The notes below the pieces were generated by a model. It searched no databases, was not told the DNA's origin, and saw nothing but the letters and a program-made list of their open reading frames with translations. DNA of 25,041 bases from a virus, in IMG/VR virus record IMGVR_UViG_3300008459_000353, positions 1 through 25,041 of that record; one strand, given 5' to 3'. Position 1 is the stretch's first letter, and the number at the start of each line of letters is the position of its first letter. Both the position numbers and the translations under genes were made by a program. Below are positions 8,497-15,317 of the stretch, one piece after another.

Positions 8497-10173
8497 ATGT
8501 CATTAATTACATTAGTTACAGGTCTTTGGGATTTAAAAAGAGACACATTGGGTGATGGGTGGGCGAGACCATTTAAATCACATTATTTAGAAAAATTTAA
8601 ACAATTATTATCTGTTAATAATAACTTAATAATATTTGGTGATAGTGAGTTAGAAAAATTTGTTTGGGAACATAGAACCCCTGAAAACACCCAATTCATA
8701 TTAAGGGAGTTAAATTGGTTTAAAAATGAGTTTTACACTAAAATTCAAAATATAAGAAAAAATCCTGACTGGTTTAATCAATCAGGGTGGTTACCTGAAT
8801 CCACCCAATCCAAACTTGAGATGTACAATCCATTAGTTATGTCAAAAGTTTTTTTATTAAATGATGCTAAAATTTTAGATAACTTCAATTCTAAAAATTT
8901 ATTTTGGATTGATGCAGGGATTACTAATACCGTACATATCGGATATTTTACTCATGATAATGTTTTAGAAAAAATATCTAAAAAAATTCAGAAATTTTCA
9001 TTTGTTTGTTTTCCTTATGATACCAATAATGAAATTCATGGATTTACCTACCCTAAAATAAATGAGTGGGCAAATAATGATGTAAAGTTAGTTGCTAGAG
9101 GTGGATTTTTTGGGGGACCTAAAGAAACCATAGGAGAAATAAATTCAATTTACTATGGATTAATGAATGACACCCTAACCCAAGGATATATGGGGACAGA
9201 AGAGTCAATATTTTCAATAATGGTGTATAAATACCCAAAACTAATTAACTATTTTGAGATTGAGTCAAACGGTTTATTAGGTACCTTTTTTGAAAATGCT
9301 AAAAATGAAACATTAGAAATTAAAAACAAATTACCATTAAATTTAACTAATAATTTTGATACAAATAAAACATCATTATACGTAATTGGTTTTAATAGTC
9401 CTAATCAATTAGAAACATTAATCAAGTCAATGATTAGTTATGATGAGGACTTTATAAATAAACCAAAAAAATATTTATTAAATAACTCTACAGATAGAAG
9501 TACAGATGAAAAATATATAGAAATTTGTAATCAGTTTAATTTTGAAATTATTTGGCCCAAAGAAAATCTTGGGATATGCGGAGGTAGACAATTTATTGCC
9601 GAACATTTTGAGAAAAGTGAAAATGATTACATGTTTTTCTTTGAGGACGACATGTTTTTTTACCCTAAAGAGGGTGAAGTTTGTAGAAATGGATTTAACA
9701 GACATATTAAAAATTTATATCAAAAATCTTTAAACATAATTAAAAATTATAATTTTGATTTTTTAAAATTGAATTATAGTGAGTTTTTTGGGGATAACGG
9801 AACACAGTGGAGTTGGTATAACGTACCCCAATCTTTCAGAGAACAACATTGGCCTGAAAAATCAAAATTACCTGAATTTGGTACTGACCCTAATTCTCCA
9901 AAAACTAAGTTCACCTCAATAACTTCATATGAGGGCATACCTGTTGCTACAGGTGAAATATTTTATTGTAATTGGCCTCAAGTGGTTTCAAAAAATGGGA
10001 ACGTAAAAATGTTTTTAGAAACAACTTGGACTCATCCGTATGAACAAACATGGATGAGTCACATGTTTCAAGAAACAATTAAAGGTAATTTAAATCCTGG
10101 ATTGTTGTTATTGACTCCAACAGAACATAATCGTTTTGAACATTACGATGGAAAACTAAGGAAAGAAAGTTAA
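8497..10173 (+). CDS. Two-domain glycosyltransferase: HtrL/YibB-like domain fused to a GT2-like domain
   Basis: This is a 558-residue protein with two parts. Residues 1 to about 290 follow the HtrL_YibB family pattern: ITLVTGLWDLKRDTLGDGW, the LIIFGDSELEKFVWEHR strand, YNPLVMSKVFLLNDA, LFWIDAG (D139, A140, G141) and GTEESIFSIMVYKYP. Residues about 300-558 begin anew with SLYVIGFNSPNQLETLIKS and carry NLGICGGRQFIAEHF and YMFFFEDDMFF (E383-D384-D385), the metal site of a GT2-like GT-A enzyme. A single chain with two transferase-type domains could add two successive sugars. It ends the glycan block; the next gene follows after 27 nt with its own promoter element. The acceptor is unknown. Confidence 0.75.
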   Translation: MSLITLVTGLWDLKRDTLGDGWARPFKSHYLEKFKQLLSVNNNLIIFGDSELEKFVWEHRTPENTQFILRELNWFKNEFYTKIQNIRKNPDWFNQSGWLPESTQSKLEMYNPLVMSKVFLLNDAKILDNFNSKNLFWIDAGITNTVHIGYFTHDNVLEKISKKIQKFSFVCFPYDTNNEIHGFTYPKINEWANNDVKLVARGGFFGGPKETIGEINSIYYGLMNDTLTQGYMGTEESIFSIMVYKYPKLINYFEIESNGLLGTFFENAKNETLEIKNKLPLNLTNNFDTNKTSLYVIGFNSPNQLETLIKSMISYDEDFINKPKKYLLNNSTDRSTDEKYIEICNQFNFEIIWPKENLGICGGRQFIAEHFEKSENDYMFFFEDDMFFYPKEGEVCRNGFNRHIKNLYQKSLNIIKNYNFDFLKLNYSEFFGDNGTQWSWYNVPQSFREQHWPEKSKLPEFGTDPNSPKTKFTSITSYEGIPVATGEIFYCNWPQVVSKNGNVKMFLETTWTHPYEQTWMSHMFQETIKGNLNPGLLLLTPTEHNRFEHYDGKLRKES

Positions 10174-10179
10174 TCAGTA

Positions 10180-10187
10180 TATTTATT
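10180..10187 (+). promoter_or_regulatory. Candidate phage late promoter, TATTTATT
   Basis: The element is followed by GTAAAAACAATAA and ATG 10201 (13 nt spacing). The downstream stretch nearly repeats the one after the element at 981-973 on the minus strand (GGTAAAAACATT), which suggests a shared initiation region rather than chance AT-richness. Confidence 0.45.
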
Positions 10188-10200
10188 GTAAAAACAATAA

Positions 10201-10569
10201 ATGGAATTTTATATTGGTCAAAATAGTAATTTACCTATTTTAAAAATGCAAGTCATTAAAGATGGTAAACATGATATTGACTCTATGTTACAACTTTTAG
10301 AAGAATCTGTTTTATATTTCTCAATGAAAGATACTAAAAACGGAAATTATAAAATATTAAATTCTTCGGCAGGTTTTGTGGAAAAAGTTTTTTTAGAACC
10401 AAATTCTGATGTCGAGTATTATCTTTATTATAAATTTTCAAAAAATGACACTTCTAAATCAGGTAGATTTGAGGGTGAGTTTTTATTAAAGTCTGAGAAT
10501 GGGACACTTTTGTTACCAATAAGGGATAGATTATTCATAAACGTTACTGAATCAACAATTATCACTTAA
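10201..10569 (+). CDS. Small BppU-N-like baseplate/fibre module protein
   Basis: This 122-residue all-beta protein starts MEFYIGQNSNLPILKMQV. The order of features (short polar strand with LPxLK, a segment predicted as YFSMKDTKNG, then EYYLYYKFSKNDTSKSGRFEGEF and a closing strand with LPIRDRLFINV) follows the N-terminal domain of phage baseplate upper proteins (BppU), an Ig-like attachment module ending in a y-x-V strand. It is clearly homologous to the first ~125 residues of the next gene (shared MEF-I--N--LP-LK, K-GR-E-E, and a closing P----F-NV strand). It may be a stand-alone version of the attachment module, for example a collar or adaptor for the adhesin that follows. The stop overlaps the next start (TAATG). 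Confidence 0.65.
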   Translation: MEFYIGQNSNLPILKMQVIKDGKHDIDSMLQLLEESVLYFSMKDTKNGNYKILNSSAGFVEKVFLEPNSDVEYYLYYKFSKNDTSKSGRFEGEFLLKSENGTLLLPIRDRLFINVTESTIIT

Positions 10570-12092
10570 TGGAATTTTTTATTAAAAAAAATGCGACGTT
10601 ACCATTGTTAAAGTTTGAAGTATTTCAAGACGGAAGAAGTGACTATAACAATTTACAAAATTTAAGTGGAGTTTCATCCACCTATTTAACTTTGGTTGAC
10701 CCATCAAATTCTGAAATAAAATTTGCCAGCAGACCGTGTTCAATTGTTACTGGTTATTCTGAATACGATGAAACACAAATAATTTACTTTGTTGAGTACC
10801 AATTTAAAAATAGTGAGACTAAAAAATTAGGTAGATATGAAGTTGAACTATCAGTAATTAATACTAACGGTACCGTAATATTTCCGTTAAAAGAAAAAGT
10901 TTTTGTTAATGTTATTGATAGCTTTTCAATAGACGGGTTTTCTTTTTCAAATAATTATGAGGTTGATTACCCGTGTTGTGAAGGTGCTCAACCCGACCCA
11001 ACACCATCAAATACCCCAACACAAACTCCAACACCGTCAAACACATCAACACCAAACCCATCACTAACCTCAACGCCTACGCAGACTACTACACCTTCCG
11101 TAACACCTACTAATACCGTTACACCTACTAATACCGTTACACCTACAAAAACTCCGACTCAAACTGTAACCACAACTCCAACAACCACGCCAACAAATAC
11201 TATAACACCAACAATAACTCCTACTAATAGTTCAACACCTCCTGTTAGTCCCTCAATGACTCCCACAAAGAGTGTAACTCCGACTATAACTACAACACCG
11301 TCAATTACTCCAACTACAACTGTAACCCCGTCAATAACTCCAACTACAACTATAACACCAACAGTTAGCCCATCTTACGTACCACCATCAGTGATTGTTT
11401 ACTCTTTTGACAATAGTGGTGTGGTTTATTCGTACAATTTTGGAACTTCTACAGTTACAGATTTGAATCCTCCTCAAAACCCGTCAATAACTACAAAAAA
11501 TTGGTTAGCATATGCAGATTCTAATGTTTTTTATACAAATAATGGTTATTCAGGATTTTACAAACAAAATAATGGAATTTCTAGTTCTACTACTTCAATA
11601 GGCATTGGTGGAGTTCCTGACCCTGGCTTTTGTGTGATACCTGGCCTGTTGTTAGCGTCAAGATATCATTTTTCCACAACACAAAAAACTATAGTTGGGG
11701 CACAAACAAGTGGATTTGGTGGGTCATTCACATTTAGAGGAAGACTACCGATAGATAGATATTGTAGTGGAGGTATGATTAGAAGTAATGGTTATAAATT
11801 AATAATAATAACAAGTAACTCATTAAATACATCATCTTGGATAACTCAATACCCATTCCAAAATACTTCTAATGATTTGGTTCCTGAATTTGAAATTAAT
11901 TTAACAAATATTATATCAAATCCTAGAGGGTTATTTGTTGCAAATAGTGAATTATATATTGCATCAAATTCAGGAGAAATTTACCATGTTCAAAAAACTT
12001 CACCATATACGATTACTTATGTTACTTCTATAGGAAGAACCGTCAATGGAATCGCTCAAAACTCAACAAATTGGACAATGCAATTTAGTTAA
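10569..12092 (+). CDS. Adhesin/fibre protein: BppU-N-like module, mucin-like Thr/Pro stalk, beta-rich head
   Basis: This is a 507-residue protein in three parts. Residues 1 to about 125 are a paralogue of the preceding protein (MEFFIKKNATLPLLKFEV). Residues 144-274 are an almost pure Thr/Pro/Ser/Asn/Val/Ile linker (repeats such as TPTNTVTPTNTV and TPSITPTTTVTPS) with few charged residues, expected to be an extended stalk and rich in hydroxyl acceptors. Residues 275-507 form a beta-rich domain opening VIVYSFDNSGVVYSYNFG, with repeated strand pairs (YSFDNS, WLAYADSNVFYTNN, LFVANSELYIASNSGEIYHV) typical of a beta-propeller, a likely receptor-binding head. There is no signal peptide, so it is made in the cytoplasm and is presumably a virion protein. 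It directly follows the glycosyltransferase block, which makes it the prime candidate acceptor. The linker is built on in-frame DNA repeats. Confidence 0.7.
   Translation: MEFFIKKNATLPLLKFEVFQDGRSDYNNLQNLSGVSSTYLTLVDPSNSEIKFASRPCSIVTGYSEYDETQIIYFVEYQFKNSETKKLGRYEVELSVINTNGTVIFPLKEKVFVNVIDSFSIDGFSFSNNYEVDYPCCEGAQPDPTPSNTPTQTPTPSNTSTPNPSLTSTPTQTTTPSVTPTNTVTPTNTVTPTKTPTQTVTTTPTTTPTNTITPTITPTNSSTPPVSPSMTPTKSVTPTITTTPSITPTTTVTPSITPTTTITPTVSPSYVPPSVIVYSFDNSGVVYSYNFGTSTVTDLNPPQNPSITTKNWLAYADSNVFYTNNGYSGFYKQNNGISSSTTSIGIGGVPDPGFCVIPGLLLASRYHFSTTQKTIVGAQTSGFGGSFTFRGRLPIDRYCSGGMIRSNGYKLIIITSNSLNTSSWITQYPFQNTSNDLVPEFEINLTNIISNPRGLFVANSELYIASNSGEIYHVQKTSPYTITYVTSIGRTVNGIAQNSTNWTMQFS
11103..11138 (+). repeat. 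Perfect 18-bp tandem duplication in the Thr/Pro stalk
   Basis: ACACCTACTAATACCGTT occurs twice in direct succession (11103-11120 and 11121-11138), and a third copy starts at 11139 (ACACCTAC) before diverging. The unit encodes six residues of the TPTNTV type and keeps the frame, so slippage changes stalk length without breaking the gene. Confidence 0.85.
11295..11354 (+). repeat. Near-perfect 30-bp tandem duplication in the Thr/Pro stalk
   Basis: Two successive 30-nt units (11295-11324 and 11325-11354) differ at only three or four positions (ACACCG/ACCCCG, ATTACT/ATAACT, ACTGTA/ACTATA). Each encodes ten residues of the TPSITPTTT type, again in frame. Confidence 0.8.
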
Positions 12093-12095
12093 CCA

Positions 12096-12127
12096 TTTGA
12101 CAAATCTTTTTTATTAGATTAAATTTA
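12096..12127 (+). promoter_or_regulatory. Candidate host-like (Bacteroidetes-type) promoter for DNA polymerase
   Basis: TTTG at 12096-12099 is followed after 20 nt by TAAATTTA at 12120-12127, close to the Bacteroidetes primary-sigma pattern (TTTG ... TAnnTTTG) with one mismatch in the -7 box. The TATTTATA element found in front of late-type genes is absent here, consistent with early or middle expression of the polymerase. Confidence 0.35.
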
Positions 12128-12141
12128 ACAACAAGGTAAAC

Positions 12142-12159
12142 TCCGACCTGCGATTCGGA
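12142..12159 (+). promoter_or_regulatory. GC-rich hairpin in the DNA polymerase leader (possible translational operator)
   Basis: TCCGA (12142-12146) can pair with TCGGA (12155-12159) around the 8-nt loop CCTGCGAT. The surrounding 22 nt (12141-12162) are about 64% G+C in a leader that is otherwise almost all A/T. The hairpin ends 24 nt before ATG 12184. T4/RB69 gp43 represses its own translation by binding a hairpin in this position, so an autoregulatory operator is plausible by analogy only. Confidence 0.4.
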
Positions 12160-12183
12160 AGCTAATATACCAAAATTTAATTT

Positions 12184-14979
12184 ATGATATCTAACGAAGA
12201 AATTGAAAATTTCCTACAAGGAAATGATGATGAAAAGTATATAATCGGTGTCGAATACGATTATGTTAAAGATTGTGTTTGGAAAATTATAGAACACCCT
12301 CTCCACGGAAAACAAATTAAAAAAGACACGTTTGTCCCATTTGCATGGGTTGGTGATTTACGTGGATTAAATTTTTACCAGTCCTCGAAAGCATTACAAA
12401 AAGAAGCAATGACTAAACATAAGATTGTCATTGAAAAATTGCGTACAGATGGTAATGATAGGTTGGAAAGAGGTCTAACTTATATGGTTAAATCTTTAAA
12501 TGGATACCGTTCTCTTATCCAATTCTTTAGAGATGGAGGTGTTGACCCTTGGGGTGAAAAAACAAAAGGATTAATTTTAATCTTACCTCCTGTTGAACAG
12601 TTTTTGGTCACAAAAGAAAAACGATTGTTCAAGGGGTTTGATGACTACAATAGTATCACAAGGTTTGTATTTGACTTGGAGACGACCGCATTGGAACCTA
12701 AAGACGGTCGTATCTTTATGATTGGAATGAAAACCAACAAAGGTTTTCGTGAAGTTATTGAATGCTCAACTGAAGAACAAGAAAGAGAAGGAATCATCAG
12801 ATTCTTCAATGCAATTGATGAAATAAAACCAAGTATTATCGCATCTTACAATGGATTCAACTTCGACTGGTTTTGGATATTTGAAAGAGCTAAAGCATTA
12901 AAGTTGGATATTAAAAAGATTGCAAAAACTTTAAATCCTGCTAATCCAATTAAACAATCTGAAAGTATGTTGAAGTTGGCAAACGAGGTTGAAAGGTTTA
13001 ACCAAACCTCAATGTGGGGTTACAATGTTGTGGATACATTACACGCAGTTAGGAGAGCACAAGCAATTAACTCATCTATTAAATCTGCGGGTTTGAAGTA
13101 TATAACCCAATATATTAAAGCTGAAGCCCCTGACCGTGTTTATATTGACCATACAGATATTGGTCCGTTCTATGCGAAGAAAGAAGAGTTTTGGTTGAAC
13201 ATCCAAAATGGTAAGTATAAGAAAGTGGGGATAGACCCCACAATTGACGAAGCTTGTTCAAAACACACAAACGTTTATATTAAAACAACAGGTGATGATT
13301 TGGTTGAGAGATATCTTGACGATGACTTGGAGGAAACTCTAACAGTGGATGAAGAATTCAATCAGGGCTCATTTCTACTTGCGTCTTTGGTACCAACGAC
13401 ATACGAAAGGGTTTCAACTATGGGAACGGCTACATTGTGGGAAATCCAAATGAGAGCGTGGTCTTACAAACATAAATTGGCAATTCCTGCTAAAAATGAA
13501 AAGACAGATTTTGTGGGAGGGTTATCACGACTACTTAAAGTAGGATTTTCAACCGATGTATTGAAACTTGACTTTTCGTCACTTTACCCATCAATTCAGT
13601 TGGTTCACGATGTATTCCCAACCTGTGATATTACAGGTGCGATGAAAGGAATGTTAAATTACTTCCGTAACACTCGTATTAAGTATAAAAACTTGGCAAA
13701 GGAATATCAGGATATTGACAAAAAACAAGCAACATCTTATGACCGTAAACAATTACCGATTAAGATTTTCATTAACTCAATGTTCGGGGCATTGTCCGCC
13801 CCACAAGTATATCACTGGGGTGACATGTATATGGGTGAACAGATTACTTGTACAGGACGACAATACTTACGTCAGATGTTACGTTTCTTTATGAAACGAG
13901 GTTACACCCCACTTGTATGTGATACGGATGGTATGAACTTCTCTTTACCTGAAGGTGGTGTGGATGGTAGAACTTATATCGGTAAGGGTAACAATTGGTT
14001 GGTTAAAGAAGGTAAGGAATATAAGGGTTATGATGCGGATGTTGCTGAGTTTAACGATATGTTTATGAAAGGTGCTATGGGTCTTGACTGTGATGGAACT
14101 TGGAAATCCTGTATGAACATTGCTCGTAAGAACTATGCAACAATGGAACACAACGGAAAGATTAAACTTACAGGTAACTCAATCAAGAGTAAGAAACTAC
14201 CTTTGTATATTGAGGATTTCTTGGATAAAGGAATTAAGATGTTGTTAGAAGGTAATGGACAAGATTTTGTTGAGTGGTATTATGAATACTTGGAAAAGAT
14301 TTATAATAAACAAATTCCACTTATGAAGATAGCCCAAAGAGCAAAGGTTAAATTATCTATTGATGATTATAAGAAACGTTCAAAAGAAAAAACCAAAGCT
14401 GGTAATGAAATGTCACGTATGGCCCATATGGAATTGGCTATGAGAGATGGTATTGCGGTTAGTTTGGGGGATGTAATATTCTATGTAAATAATGGTATTA
14501 AAGCATCACACGGAGATGTTCAAAAAGTTAACCGACCTAAGAAGGGATGGACACAATCTGATTTGGATAATATGATGGAAGGGTATGGTAAAATACCTAA
14601 TGAAATGGTTGAATCATACGTAAAACTTAATTGTTATCGTTTAGACCCAACAGAAGTTGAAAATAATCCAAATATGTTGGGAGAATACAATGTCCCAAGA
14701 GCTGTAGTGACATTTAACAAACGTATTGAACCTTTATTAATTGTGTTTGGTGAAGAAGTTAGAAATAATCTAATTGTTGATGACCCAAGTAAACGTGGAT
14801 TATTTACAAAAGAACAATGTAAATTAATCAATGGTGTTCCATTTGAACCTGAAGACCAAGATAGTATTGAGGATTTATTAACAATTACTGAACAAGAAAA
14901 AATATATTGGGAAAAACGAGGAATTGACCCTGAGTATATCTATGAATTTGCAGAAGAAGGGTGGGAAGAAATGGTGTGA
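12184..14979 (+). CDS. 43: Family B DNA polymerase with 3'-5' exonuclease
   Basis: This 931-residue protein is close to the T4 gp43 length. The exonuclease ExoI motif is RFVFDLETTALEP (D164, E166), and SYNGFNFDWFW matches ExoII. Polymerase motif A is LDFSSLYPSI (D463 with SLYPS at 466-470), motif B is KIFINSMFGALSAP (K527, N531, S532, G535), and motif C is CDTDGMNF (D580, D582). The distance from motif A to B is only about 64 residues, shorter than in T4/RB69, so the palm insertion and fingers are compact. It replicates the phage genome in the cytoplasm with clamp and helicase partners not in this window. Codon use is visibly less AT-biased than in the glycosyltransferase genes. It has its own leader with a hairpin and a host-like promoter. 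The gene number is by analogy to T4. Confidence 0.95.
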   Translation: MISNEEIENFLQGNDDEKYIIGVEYDYVKDCVWKIIEHPLHGKQIKKDTFVPFAWVGDLRGLNFYQSSKALQKEAMTKHKIVIEKLRTDGNDRLERGLTYMVKSLNGYRSLIQFFRDGGVDPWGEKTKGLILILPPVEQFLVTKEKRLFKGFDDYNSITRFVFDLETTALEPKDGRIFMIGMKTNKGFREVIECSTEEQEREGIIRFFNAIDEIKPSIIASYNGFNFDWFWIFERAKALKLDIKKIAKTLNPANPIKQSESMLKLANEVERFNQTSMWGYNVVDTLHAVRRAQAINSSIKSAGLKYITQYIKAEAPDRVYIDHTDIGPFYAKKEEFWLNIQNGKYKKVGIDPTIDEACSKHTNVYIKTTGDDLVERYLDDDLEETLTVDEEFNQGSFLLASLVPTTYERVSTMGTATLWEIQMRAWSYKHKLAIPAKNEKTDFVGGLSRLLKVGFSTDVLKLDFSSLYPSIQLVHDVFPTCDITGAMKGMLNYFRNTRIKYKNLAKEYQDIDKKQATSYDRKQLPIKIFINSMFGALSAPQVYHWGDMYMGEQITCTGRQYLRQMLRFFMKRGYTPLVCDTDGMNFSLPEGGVDGRTYIGKGNNWLVKEGKEYKGYDADVAEFNDMFMKGAMGLDCDGTWKSCMNIARKNYATMEHNGKIKLTGNSIKSKKLPLYIEDFLDKGIKMLLEGNGQDFVEWYYEYLEKIYNKQIPLMKIAQRAKVKLSIDDYKKRSKEKTKAGNEMSRMAHMELAMRDGIAVSLGDVIFYVNNGIKASHGDVQKVNRPKKGWTQSDLDNMMEGYGKIPNEMVESYVKLNCYRLDPTEVENNPNMLGEYNVPRAVVTFNKRIEPLLIVFGEEVRNNLIVDDPSKRGLFTKEQCKLINGVPFEPEDQDSIEDLLTITEQEKIYWEKRGIDPEYIYEFAEEGWEEMV

Positions 14980-14998
14980 GATTAATCTTTAACACCAT
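14971..14998. other. Inverted repeat spanning two convergent stop codons
   Basis: ATGGTGT (14971-14977) pairs perfectly with ACACCAT (14992-14998), enclosing both the TGA of the polymerase and the TAA of the convergent small gene, which are 2 nt apart. It could act as a weak bidirectional terminator or mRNA end-stabiliser, but neither strand has a following U-tract. Confidence 0.35.
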
Positions 14999-15314
14999 CA
15001 GATGAAATAATATACCAAGTGTTGAATACAAAACATAATTCAACACTTGCCCCTTTCCCAATTATCATATCGTCAAACTCCCTGTCTATTTTATATTTAT
15101 CGGGTAAAATTCTAGTTTCAGTTAACGCTTTAATAATTACATGGTCACACAAATCCGAATTTAATCTGATAAGTACTTGGTCAGAGTCTGCGGTTATAAC
15201 TAAAAATTCACCACTAGGGGTATATTCGGGTTCGCTTGTAATTACTTTTGTTGAGACTAATTTTTCAATTCCGTTAATTATTCTTTTTTCAGGTTGTGTT
15301 TTTAATGTTCCCAT
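14982..15314 (-). CDS. Small protein of unknown function downstream of the neck candidate
   Basis: This 110-residue protein starts MGTLKTQPEKRIINGIEK at ATG 15314, just 3 nt after the stop of the upstream structural gene, so it is the last gene of the minus-strand unit. It looks mostly beta (strands STKVITSE, GEFLVITAD, QVLIRLN, HVIIKAL, SVELCFVFNTWYIIS) with no catalytic motif, signal peptide or membrane helix. The beta-sandwich look and position suggest a minor virion or decoration protein, but I do not recognise a family. It converges on the polymerase gene with 2 nt between stops. Confidence 0.7.
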   Translation of the reverse strand: MGTLKTQPEKRIINGIEKLVSTKVITSEPEYTPSGEFLVITADSDQVLIRLNSDLCDHVIIKALTETRILPDKYKIDREFDDMIIGKGASVELCFVFNTWYIISSDGVKD

Positions 15315-15317
15315 AAA

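Noticed and set aside
3163-10173. DNA base glucosylation system as in T4
   Set aside because: No alpha/beta-glucosyltransferase of the T4 type and no hydroxymethylase or other base-modifying enzyme is visible here; protein or glycan targets fit the families better, although this cannot be excluded from one window.
10998-11390. CRISPR array or diversity-generating template repeat
   Set aside because: The repeats are in-frame, contiguous and coding for a Thr/Pro stalk; there are no spacers of constant length, no cas genes and no reverse transcriptase in the window.
12130-12180. Possible tRNA or attachment site in the polymerase leader
   Set aside because: The minus strand has an anticodon-arm-like string, but there is no acceptor stem, no T-loop GTTCGA and the 5' half of the anticodon stem does not pair; no integrase is present. 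Kept only as a hairpin.
13945-14151. Minus-strand frames inside the polymerase gene (also 14634-14831)
   Set aside because: They are mirror frames of a strongly conserved polymerase; there are no start signals.
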